Positions 8,703-16,103 of a DNA stretch of 16,103 bases are shown here, piece by piece. The stretch is from Gracilaria caudata (lineage: Eukaryota; Rhodophyta; Florideophyceae; Gracilariales; Gracilariaceae), in the NCBI GenBank assembly GCA_030374735.1, contig JASCIV010000588.1, forward strand, positions 1 to 16,103, in the 5' to 3' direction. The stretch's first letter is position 1, and the number at the start of each line of letters is the position of its first letter. Below the pieces are notes generated by a model. That model was given only the letters and a program-made list of their open reading frames with translations. It made no database searches and had not been told where the DNA came from. The translations under genes were made by a program, and so were the position numbers.

Positions 8703-9985
8703 TTATAAAGCCCCCAAATGTCGAAAGAAGAGAAAATTACGATGTGCACAAAAACTCGACATTTATATCTCGGAGCATGTACGCGTATAGATAAGGTGCG
8801 TAAATTTTGTCTTGTCAAACCCATTAGTTTCCACTCACTGGGCGTTTTCTGAAATTAACGAATCGCAAACACAAAAACAAAAAGTATGAGTTTGCAATAT
8901 CAGCAATGTAATTGCAATAACTGTCTTTTATTTTCAGAAGACGCCCACTTGCGACAAGCAAAAGCCAACATGCGCAGAAGACATAAGCGAAGATTTGTAC
9001 GTTTTATGTTACGAGCTCATGATTTAACGTTGAAGGGAAGATGTCAGAAGAAACCCTGAAGACGAAGTTTTGTTTTTCTATTTTGACATTGCCTATCGAT
9101 TTAAATTAATTGCTTTTACCTTCTGGAATATGAGCTGTGAAGAAAGTAGATTTCGCGAAAGAGTAAAACAGTATTTTGTTATTGGTGCCGGTATCCAAAA
9201 AGATACTCAAGATGTTTTTGTTGGTTCATAATGCACTTTTTCCCGCAGCTTCCATGTGTGAGTCACACCCAACTAGCCATTACAACGATACACCAAGGGT
9301 AGGCGTGAAGTAGAACTTCGCATTGGAGGTACGTTATTGCAAGCACGTCCACGGCGTTCAATAATTGTTAAGTACAAATCACTTGCTCTTAGTTATTGTA
9401 TTTAAGTCATAAATTTATCCGGCGCGTTCGGATTGCATTATTTGTGAGACGTGAACATTCGTATTCAGTCTGACCCTCACCGCTCAACTAATTACGAGGA
9501 GTATCTGGAAGACCGTAGTTCTGAACATTTTTCCGGGAAACCGTGAACAGGGTTTGCTGGAATTGCATCGTAACAAAATTCTTTTTTCAGCCTTCTGAGA
9601 ACTCAAATCTCGAGTGAAGTTTCGTTTCTTTTAAGGCATTTGATTTTGGACCTTTTCCCTGGAGTGCAAGTTTATAATCCCGTACGAAATAGCAAGGCTA
9701 CCTAACATATCTCTACTTATCCACCTGCGAAATTTCAAGCCACCTCTTCGTACGAGAAAATTACAGAACCTGCGATTCAGGAAGAAGGTTTACTACGCGC
9801 ATGGAAAGATCCATCAAACTAAGCCTATATCATGCTGCGTGAATTTCACGCCGAACTCTCCAACTTGATATCTTAAGAGTAAAAGCTGATCTCGCGTGCC
9901 TTGTAATTTCAATCTGCAAAGGTTGCTTGTGCAAAAAGGTTCCCCGAAGTGTAAAACCATGCTTACAAGGGTACCTGTCAAAATA
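8703..9985. other. Gene-less stretch between convergent genes
   Basis: The space between the ends of the CK1-like frame (plus) and the kinesin (minus). It is AT-rich with only short, motif-free frames. It should hold the 3' ends of both transcripts, but no polyadenylation signal can be assigned with confidence. Confidence 0.55.
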
Positions 9986-12196
9986 CTAAAGATTCTGTGG
10001 CGACGAAACATCGGTCATGTTTCCCATGCAAATGCTAGCCCCGTGGTTCGTCCCGAAGTTAAACAACCTTGACACGCTGCAATGAAACCATATTGCACAG
10101 GAGGCGATCAAAACCCGTCTCACAACTCTGGTCAGCTTATACAGTCCACCCCCGCCGCTCTTGAGCTCAGACACTTCTACTTCATCCCCTTCTTCGCTAG
10201 TCGGCTTAAGCGCATCTCTCTCCTCATGTGGAACACATTGTGCTTTCATCTCGTTTTCAGCACAGAGCTCTGTTTGACGACAACTTTCCAGTGGCGATTC
10301 CCAGATTCCCCTGCCCTTGATGCTATCGTTGTAGTTCAGAGGAGGTAATCCCTTCCCCTCAGTGAACTTATCTTCCGCTGTAGATGCATGTGATGCATAT
10401 CCATCACTTTCGGCCTCTGTCTTCAACGAATTGAGATGCATGAACAGAGCCTCCAACTCAAACTTCTTTTCTTCGAAACTGTGCCGAAGACTTTTCAGTA
10501 ATTCAGCCCTGTCTCTGTGCATGACACCACTGCCATCAGAGCCGGTACTGGAGTCAACAGAGTTTTCGGTCAAAGAATCGTCGGAAGTGCAAACAGACAT
10601 CGGTCGCTCATGATCAGATTCCAAATATTCCAATCTGTGCGTTTCCTCGTCACTTGAAGGGTTCAGAGATTTCCGCTCAAGACCTCTTAGTTCCTTCTCT
10701 TTCACCACCAGTTTGTCTTGCAGCTGTTTCACTGAACTGCGCAGTGTCTCTGCCGTTTCAAAATCTTCCCGGTCGCATTCAGCTCGTAGTGTATTTGGAG
10801 AGCTCTCCATCAGAGTCCTTAGAAGTTTTATTCTTCCTTCTTTCTCCTGCAACTCTTCTGAGCTCCTTGGCATCAAACACTTGGGACAATCATGGCTCAT
10901 GTTCTGCACGAGATTGATTAGTTCCGTTACGGCTTCTTCAACTTTATGCTTCCAGCTCTGTCCTCCTCCTTCAGATTGTGCCTCTTCTATGCCTGACTCT
11001 ATAGAATTGCTAGATATCAAACTTCGTAACCTTTTCATTTCCTTCTTCAAGGAGACAATCTGTCTTTCGGCTCGTTTAAGTTTCGCACGATCGTCAAGGA
11101 ATTCATTTGTTTCCGTGTGATTTGTCACATGTTTCGCCCGACTTGCAAATTTCAATGTGCTCAACGTTTCTTCCATGTGAAGAGCAGCCGTCGTTACCGC
11201 ACATATGATTACAGTTCGAGCATTGCCACCAAGAGCGGGCTGCAATAAGCGAGTAAGCTTCGAATCTCGATAGGGAATGTGCACACTACCCTGTGGAGAT
11301 GCTGAACTAAGCTTTTTGATGACAGTACCGAGTGCTAATAGACTCTTATTGATGAAGCCTCCTTCAGTGAGTCTCCTTCCGTGAGCTTTAGTCAAGGACG
11401 CACGCTCAGAACCAGCCAGATCGACAAGGGCGAGAGTGCTGTTACGAACTGCGATGCCATTTCTTTGTGCAGAATCTGCAGTCGAGCGGAGAATCTCTCT
11501 TGATTCAATGGTAATGGTGAAAATGGTGTGAGAACGAGAAGCTTTCTCGTTCATGTTTGTCGATCCGATAGCCCGAACTGCTTCGCCAGCTGAAATGATT
11601 TTCATGACATCGTCAATCGAGGTGACTACTTTTCGATGAGAATTGACATAGACCATATTGTTAACCGCGTCTTCATGGATCTTGAGGTTGTCGTTTGATG
11701 GTACCAGTAGGTCACGAATAAATTCATTGTATATCTCAATGTAGCTGGCTCTTAACAAGAATTTTCGACTCGGAAGCTTGGACACTCTCTCGAACACATC
11801 TGATATTGAACGCAGAGTTATACCAGGATCTGCTCCGTTGCCCAACATGGTATGAGTTTTCCCTGCTGCTGTCTGTCCATAAGCAAATATTACTCCATTG
11901 ATTCCGTCGATGGCAGAAGCCACGACTGGCCGAACGATGGTGTCAAAGACAAACTCATTGGTCGAGTTTTGTAGGAACACGTGGTCAAAGGCGAAAGAGT
12001 GAAACGGGACTGCTTTTCCATCGATATATTGAGTAATGGAAGTCGGTGAGAGGGACCAATATGTAGACTGCGCGTCATCCGAGAGGCAAAGCTCTCGCTT
12101 TAGAAGTGGGCGAAGTCGGACGGCTACTTGTACCTTATCCCGAAACGAGCTCGACCTTCGTGGTGGGCGCGGCGGCTCCATGGGGTTGTTTTGCAT
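9986..12196 (-). CDS. Kinesin-7 (CENP-E-like) motor protein, 736 aa
   Basis: An N-terminal motor occupies residues about 22-360: VQVAVRLRPL (22-31), P-loop GQTAAGKTHTM (107-117), switch I NEKASRSH (216-223), switch II LVDLAGSER (257-265), and HIPYRDSKLTRLLQ (306-319). The P-loop alanines and the neck TLSTLKFASRAKHVTN followed by a lysine-rich coiled coil (to about 396) resemble kinesin-7, a plus-end-directed family including CENP-E that links chromosomes or vesicles to microtubules. Coiled-coil segments follow near 448-465, 479-508 and 564-597, with an acidic Ser-rich spacer between. A CPKC pair lies at 437-440. The open frame extends upstream to a TTG at 12217, but the first real ATG is 12196; ATG 12181 is also possible. 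At the C-terminus a possible 47-base intron (10077-10123, GTGAGA...TTGCAG) would end the protein at 10059. Without it, the tail includes a short hydrophobic stretch. The motor domain has no introns. Confidence 0.95.
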   Translation of the reverse strand: MQNNPMEPPRPPRRSSSFRDKVQVAVRLRPLLKRELCLSDDAQSTYWSLSPTSITQYIDGKAVPFHSFAFDHVFLQNSTNEFVFDTIVRPVVASAIDGINGVIFAYGQTAAGKTHTMLGNGADPGITLRSISDVFERVSKLPSRKFLLRASYIEIYNEFIRDLLVPSNDNLKIHEDAVNNMVYVNSHRKVVTSIDDVMKIISAGEAVRAIGSTNMNEKASRSHTIFTITIESREILRSTADSAQRNGIAVRNSTLALVDLAGSERASLTKAHGRRLTEGGFINKSLLALGTVIKKLSSASPQGSVHIPYRDSKLTRLLQPALGGNARTVIICAVTTAALHMEETLSTLKFASRAKHVTNHTETNEFLDDRAKLKRAERQIVSLKKEMKRLRSLISSNSIESGIEEAQSEGGGQSWKHKVEEAVTELINLVQNMSHDCPKCLMPRSSEELQEKEGRIKLLRTLMESSPNTLRAECDREDFETAETLRSSVKQLQDKLVVKEKELRGLERKSLNPSSDEETHRLEYLESDHERPMSVCTSDDSLTENSVDSSTGSDGSGVMHRDRAELLKSLRHSFEEKKFELEALFMHLNSLKTEAESDGYASHASTAEDKFTEGKGLPPLNYNDSIKGRGIWESPLESCRQTELCAENEMKAQCVPHEERDALKPTSEEGDEVEVSELKSGGGGLYKLTRVVRRVLIASCAIWFHCSVSRLFNFGTNHGASICMGNMTDVSSPQNL

Positions 12197-12221
12197 CGAG
12201 CAAATATGGTGGAGCAACTTA

Positions 12222-12312
12222 CGGGAGGCGAGTGTCGAAGTTCAAGAGCATTGAGTCGAGAGAGCGGAAGCGGGAACTCGTTTAGGGGCGAGGACATGGC
12301 TGTGTTATAAAG
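12222..12312 (-). promoter_or_regulatory. Kinesin promoter and leader: TATA-like box and unused splice donor
   Basis: On the minus strand CTTTATAACA at 12312-12303 is TATA-like and lies about 110 bases before the ATG at 12196, the same spacing as in the secreted-protein gene. Between the two, the sequence CCC/GTAAGT at about 12222 is a perfect 5' splice donor consensus. No suitable acceptor is seen before the motor domain, so it may be unused, or part of a leader intron that removes the first ATGs. Confidence 0.35.
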
Positions 12313-12319
12313 GTAGGCT

Positions 12320-14440
12320 GGTAAACCTTTGTTCATTGCTGGAAACCTTGTTAGATATATCGTGGTGTAAGCATTTCTTGTTGACCTGGAGAAAAAGAGA
12401 AATTGTGGGGAAGATGTTTGTTGGTGTGTCCCGGAAATTGAACAGTGTTGTGAGCATGGCAAGCCCTGTCAGTCTACAGCACGATTTGGTAAGTTGGCCT
12501 GATCTCGTGATACTTTCGGCTTCATTGAAACTGAGGTTCTCAACAACTTATCGAAAATGGTTTGCTTGTCACATATCGCTTGTTGGTGGGCAGGGACGAG
12601 TACTGAATATCATACTACGGGCCTGGAATCCTGAGATACCTTGTTAACTAGTCATTGGTGCAAAAGCCAAGCGCACGCAATTACTTTACAGCGGATTTTA
12701 CGGTCCATAGAGCCTCCTGAATAACAATATGGACTACTCTTGTATTGTGTTGGCGAGTTCTTGTTGGTACGAGCGGAAAGCTGCTCCAGCGACTTCGCAG
12801 AACGGGCGATGTTCAGAAAATTTTTGGCGTCAAAATTCTTTCGCGGCTTTGTTCAGAAAAAAGTGAGTCGGAAAGGTTCAAATATCTTAACTGTTCGGCA
12901 TATAATCTGCAATTTTCAAACGAGCTTCCGTTCCGAGTTTTCCAGCGGCCTCTATCTCTCCAAGCCCCTCTCAAATTTGCCTCAAACTAGATTCTGTACA
13001 AAGCTATATGTCCTGGCTTTCAAGGCTCTGAGTTTGGACAGAGCTCTTTGGGTGGTTATGAAGCTAGATAAAGATAAGTGCACCTCGTCAAAGGCAGCCA
13101 AAAAGTGAGGTAAATATAATCTGCAACTCGTATCGTGTGCGTGTCGCGAAAAGCCACAGCTCATACATTTAACGAGAAAAACAATCCTCATCGTGCTCCA
13201 ACGTTGGGAACCTAGAAGATGATCACATGGAATGAACGTCTGCATTAAAACTAACAACATGATGAGCCCAATCTATGTTCACGAACACTTCCTAAGAGGC
13301 TCACAAAGAGCAGCGATCTTGCAAACGATGTTAGCTTCTTCATTCTGACGCAAAAAGTTCAAAGTCGCACAAGTTTTTCTCATACAGTTTGCCTTCTACT
13401 CAATCATTCGATCTGATTTTTAGCTAGTTGTAAAGTAAAGGGAGTAAACATTGAAATATATGTTTCTCGATGGATTACACTCAATACTTTTCGTGTTAAG
13501 CCAATTGTGCGCGAAACGTTCGGGTTGTAGGGACCGCCTCTTCATCAAAATCAACATTGAGGCTATCGTTTTTGAAATTGCAACTTATAATTTCTCATGC
13601 AAATTATATGGCCAACAGTTAGAGCATGGCCACCCACGCTCCAATTCAATTGTAATAGCGCTGACGCCACGGTAGCGACGAGCACAATTATCATTGGCGG
13701 ACGGGGCTTCGAGCCGAAAGTAGCCGTCACATATAATAGTAGTTGATTGATAGATAACGCGACGCCCAAAAAATTGCGAGATTTTTGCTTGCGTTGGATT
13801 TGATTGAACGAAGGCAAATTGCGGTTCAAATCCGACAAAATTGGACCGCAAAAATGAGGGTTCCAATCCAAGTCCAAATGGTGTCCGCCAAATTAATTTT
13901 TTTTATATTTGGCTGAGCCAATCAAAGTATCTCAATTATATGAAATGACTCAAACCAAAGTTTTTGACTTAAAAAATATTTCTTGAATCAGCTCAACAAT
14001 TGCTTTCAAAAAAGTTTTTAATTAGGTAAAAGAGATCGACACAAAACATTTAATACCTGTAAACCACTTTTCTTTCCAAACAAGTAGATAGATGGGACGA
14101 ATAGCTTTCTTTTTCTGTATCTCTTTCCATAACTGAAGTGTACACAAAAATTTTTATGCGCATATTTGTTAATCAGCTGGACAACGCACCTTTACAATAC
14201 TGCAATCATAATCAAAGCCATTTCTTGTTACAGATAGATTATCTAAGCGGCGGATATTGTCATGTAATACTGTGAACCTCCCAAGTGCATTGCTCGTAAT
14301 ACTTTGCCACGTGGGGCAAAATTGGTGCTTCACTACTACTCTGAGCGTTATATTCGGTAGTTAACTTTCTAATATTTACTTAATAAGATGCACCTTGCGT
14401 GCACCTCTAGATGGCTGCGTGTCTGTAATCCGCGGTGCCA
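12320..14440. other. Gene-less, AT-rich stretch
   Basis: Several open frames occur, the longest being 12740-13108 on plus, but it starts with TTG, has no motif and is within chance length. From about 13400 the sequence becomes strongly AT-rich. A perfect pol III B-box consensus (GGTTCAAATCC, 13823-13833) has no A box or cloverleaf around it. A short dyad lies at 13887-13913. Nothing else is recognisable. Confidence 0.5.
13887..13913. repeat. 7-bp dyad around a T-rich centre, next to a CCAAT box
   Basis: GCCAAAT at 13887-13893 pairs with ATTTGGC at 13907-13913 around a TAATTTTTTTTAT centre. The right arm runs straight into GGCTGAGCCAATCA (13911-13924), which repeats the first 14 bases of the window with one mismatch. 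This could be the tip of a small dispersed element. Confidence 0.4.
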
Positions 14441-14931
14441 AGAGAAGGGCGACGTCATTTCATATGGGTCAGGTCAAAGATGTCTTGACCCCTCATTAAT
14501 AAAATTAGGTATCTCCTAATTAATTCCTACACAGTTGAGTTTCAACAGTCGACTTTCTGGGATAATCAGTACCTCTCAGGCTTACTAGCACGCCATGCGC
14601 CTGCCATTACACCTTAAAAATAGTACAGATAAGCCAATCGGCTATCTCGCACCTCTCTGTCACCAAAAATTGTCAAACCTCTCACAGATCTCCTCTACAC
14701 TTTTCACGTTGAGCTTTTTGGGAGCTGTCTAGTGATGCAACACCCAACACCATCTTGGTTGCAGGTTCACCTATAAGACTGTAGTGGAAAATGGTTTTCC
14801 GTATTCCGCCGTAACTCCCTCTATTTGGAGGATGTAATGCTTATTCGGCCACTACTAGGGATTTCCCTGTGATGGGTAGTGTTCCACTACACGTGGCGTT
14901 CAAGGCCGGATGACCGAATGCGCCGTGGCAA

Positions 14932-14965
14932 GCCGAGCCTCGAGTGGTACTTGTAGAGGCTTGGC
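14932..14965. repeat. Ten-base-pair stem-loop
   Basis: GCCGAGCCTC at 14932-14941 pairs with GAGGCTTGGC at 14956-14965 with one G-U wobble and a 14-base loop. The wobble favours folding of the plus-strand RNA over a DNA function, since the minus-strand copy would have an A-C mismatch there. Confidence 0.6.
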
Positions 14966-15021
14966 CGGCGTGCTGTAATACTTAGAATATTGTAGTAATT
15001 CTTCTACAGTGACCGTATATA

Positions 15022-15043
15022 GGTGGCGGCACTTGCCGCCACC
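15022..15043. repeat. GC-rich 9-bp hairpin with 4-nt loop
   Basis: GGTGGCGGC, ACTT, GCCGCCACC: a perfect 9-bp, nearly all-GC stem capped by a tetraloop. It lies after a TATATA sequence at about 15015-15020. It would be the most stable local structure in the window and could act as a pausing, terminating or cap-proximal hairpin. Confidence 0.8.
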
Positions 15044-15154
15044 CTACAGAGTAAACGCCCCAAGAGGGATCTCACCAAGAGTCCTGGCTCTAGTTTTTCC
15101 GTTGTCGGACGGTGCTGCTACATGACGGAGTTATCCACCGGCATTACGGACTAG

Positions 15155-15688
15155 CTATCCTCCCTCGACCATTCAGGAGGTATTTACCGTAAACTACGGT
15201 CTATTATCATTTTCTTTTCTACCTTTATTATTCTGTTTCCGTTGTACGGTCTTTGTTTTCTCCGCCCTGCAGTGCATGTTTGCCCGATTACTGGTCGGTA
15301 TATTCCCGACCCACGTGAGTCAGTATCACCGCTGTGCGGCTCATTTCCCACTACTATTTTCCCCTTTTTCCCTTACCGTTACCGGATCTCCCGCTACTTG
15401 CGGTGCTGTACCGAGGTGACCCCGGTGATACCACTACGTGGACCGATTTTCCCCACCTTCGTCCGCTGTGCAGGAAGGGGATTCCCGGAGTTACGTCCGG
15501 CACGTGCAATCCCCAACGACGAGTTCTTCTACTGTGCTACCATCCCGAGAGCACGGGTTGAACACCGTGGGTGTCTTTCCGGGGGCGCGGTTGGTTGTTT
15601 TTCCGTCCCTGACGGTTTGCACTACATATACCACACTTTGGTCTCCCGACCCAGAATCGTGGTTTACCAATATGGTTTAAAGGTTTAG
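15155..15688 (+). other. Stop-free but ATG-free frame, pyrimidine-rich
   Basis: One plus-strand frame is open for 178 codons from 15155 to TAG 15686-15688 without a single ATG; a second frame is open from 15429 to 15683. Both translations are rich in Pro, Ser, Phe and Cys and show no motif. The plus strand here is strongly pyrimidine-rich, which removes stop codons, so openness is weak evidence for coding. It could instead be the body of a structured RNA or a decayed element. A TTTAAAG heptamer at 15676-15682 is in register with this frame just before its stop. Confidence 0.3.
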
Positions 15689-15906
15689 AAAGGAGAGAAG
15701 TGGAATCGATTATATGTAAGGTTTGCGAGGATCACCGGAAAGCGATTACGCCAATCAACAGTTTACCAATGGGGAGAAGATGTCCGTACTGTGGTGCAAA
15801 CCACCGGAGGAAAAGACCGCCTCGCGGTAGAAGCACCCACAGGGGGTTGAGACCTGCTCCTTTGCGGGTAGGTCAGTTGGTAGAACCCTCCGATAGGGTC
15901 CGGTGA
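15613..15906 (+). CDS. Zinc-ribbon-like frame, partial or element-derived
   Basis: A frame open from 15613 to TGA 15904-15906. Between 15715 and 15792 it encodes C-x2-C-x18-C-x2-C with the second pair in RRCPYCG, followed by a basic run (HRRKRPPRGR). Paired CxxC knuckles with a basic tail resemble small zinc-ribbon or nucleic-acid-binding modules, including those in mobile-element proteins. No ATG precedes the motif; the only in-frame ATG, 15769, lies inside it, so the segment would have to be reached by splicing or frameshifting, or be a fragment. Its 3' half overlaps the tRNA-like segment, so both cannot be fully under selection. No family is assigned. Confidence 0.28.
   Translation, partial: RFALHIPHFGLPTQNRGLPIWFKGLERREVESIICKVCEDHRKAITPINSLPMGRRCPYCGANHRRKRPPRGRSTHRGLRPAPLRVGQLVEPSDRVR
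15687..15700 (+). other. Polypurine tract at a strand-composition switch
   Basis: Fourteen consecutive purines (AGAAAGGAGAGAAG) are followed by TGG. The plus strand is pyrimidine-rich before this point and purine-rich after it. In LTR retroelements a polypurine tract directly precedes a 3' LTR that begins with TG, so this is a candidate, though no second LTR copy is available in the window to confirm it. Confidence 0.3.
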
Positions 15907-15931
15907 ACCGGGTGTAAATCCGGGGACCCAA
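15862..15931 (+). other. tRNA-like segment with A-box and B-box similarity
   Basis: TAGGTCAGTTGGTAGAACC at 15869-15887 closely matches the universal tRNA D-arm sequence TAGCTCAGTTGGTAGAGC, and GGTGTAAATCC at 15911-15921 matches the B box GGTTCRANNCC at 8 of 11 positions. Their spacing (T8-like to T54-like, 44 bases) fits a tRNA. The D stem GGT/ACC pairs, and the T stem pairs at 4 of 5 positions. The acceptor stem is poor and the anticodon arm has a mismatch and an eight-base loop. This is not a functional standard tRNA gene; a tRNA relic or the head of a tRNA-derived SINE fits better. Confidence 0.4.
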
Positions 15932-16027
15932 GCCGAGCGTACGGTCGGAGGTGGCGGAAAGAATCGGTGTAGTAGCCGAAAATGTCGGAAGGACCACGTG
16001 TGGTTTACGGTTGTGCCCACGGAGTGG

Positions 16028-16045
16028 GGATCCGGTGGATCCGGC
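16028..16045. repeat. Tandem 9-bp duplication
   Basis: GGATCCGGT is followed at once by GGATCCGGC. A small tandem duplication inside the GC-rich end block, of no known role. Confidence 0.5.
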
Positions 16046-16103
16046 AAATGAGCCGCGCACGGTAGCACTGACTCACGAGAGTTCGGGAATATCTCCCAGA
16101 TTA

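Larger units (their letters stand above)
14460..15205. other. Hairpin-dense block, probable structured RNA or element leader
   Basis: Over about 740 bases many short perfect dyads follow one another. They are 14472-14490 (GGTCAA/TTGACC), 14503-14521 (AATTAGG/CCTAATT), 14786-14800 (GGAAAA/TTTTCC), 14781-14787 with 14849-14855 (GTAGTGG/CCACTAC), 14876-14890 (GTAGTG/CACTAC), 14932-14965, 15022-15043 and 15186-15200 (ACCGT/ACGGT). The GTAGTG/CACTAC motifs could pair in more than one combination. No long coding frame accompanies them. This fits a long structured leader, as in retroelements, or a non-coding RNA. I checked by eye for group II intron domain V, hammerhead core and RNase P signatures and found none. 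Confidence 0.45.

Noticed and set aside
10082..11120. Several plus-strand open frames across the kinesin
   Set aside because: They are antisense shadows of the kinesin coding sequence.
12124..12462. 112-residue minus-strand frame upstream of the kinesin
   Set aside because: It covers the kinesin leader and first codons in another frame, with the TATA-like box inside it; it fits an untranslated leader better.
12740..13108. 122-residue open frame on plus
   Set aside because: It begins with TTG, has no motif or signal, and an open run of this length is expected a few times by chance in a window of this size.
13823..13833. Perfect pol III B-box consensus GGTTCAAATCC
   Set aside because: No A box at a suitable distance upstream and the surrounding T stem pairs at only three positions, so a tRNA gene is not supported.
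13563..13877. 104-residue and 93-residue minus-strand frames
   Set aside because: Overlapping frames without motifs in AT-rich DNA; neither shows codon bias or a recognisable domain.
14890..14965. Hammerhead-like sequence GGATGACCGAA
   Set aside because: The CUGANGA core is absent and the flanking stems do not match the hammerhead layout.
1..16103. CRISPR array, bacterial operon, rRNA gene or phage module
   Set aside because: No regularly spaced repeats, no Shine-Dalgarno-led gene runs and no rRNA signature were seen; the gene content is eukaryotic.

Overview
The window looks like eukaryotic nuclear DNA. It holds a long uninterrupted kinesin reading frame, TATA-like boxes roughly 110 bases upstream of start codons, a Tudor-like chromatin protein and a casein-kinase-1-like fragment. 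There are no bacterial operons or Shine-Dalgarno sites. Few introns combined with low gene density and mid-range GC would suit an intron-poor red alga of the florideophyte type. That taxonomic guess is inference, and other intron-poor protists are possible.

Layout. 1-675: no gene seen. 676-921 (minus): a small secreted cysteine-rich protein with its own TATA box. 1045-3980: no gene, but one perfect 19-bp inverted repeat at 2211-2273. 4069-5091 (plus): a possible two-exon gene of unknown function, running into a GC-rich, then pyrimidine-rich, leader. 5114-5665 (plus): a Tudor-like, strongly basic protein, probably nuclear, with a possible extra exon at 5768-5909. 5910-7600: mostly gene-less, with three hairpins and a GC-rich exon-like island at 7343-7438. 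7600-8006: AT-rich. 8007-8702 (plus): a CK1-like protein that has lost its catalytic residues. 8703-9985: no gene. 9986-12196 (minus): a kinesin-7 (CENP-E-like) motor, the best supported gene. 12320-14400: AT-rich, no gene. 14440-16103: a block of different character, packed with hairpins, almost free of ATG codons, with a pyrimidine-to-purine strand switch near 15690, a zinc-ribbon-like frame and a tRNA-like segment. It is probably part of a mobile element or a structured RNA.

The genes do not form a pathway. Kinesin-7 and the Tudor-like protein could both work on chromosomes, but they lie on opposite strands about 4 kb apart and nothing links them beyond position. The main open questions are the identity of the 14440-16103 block, whether the pseudokinase is expressed, and the exon structure around the Tudor-like gene.
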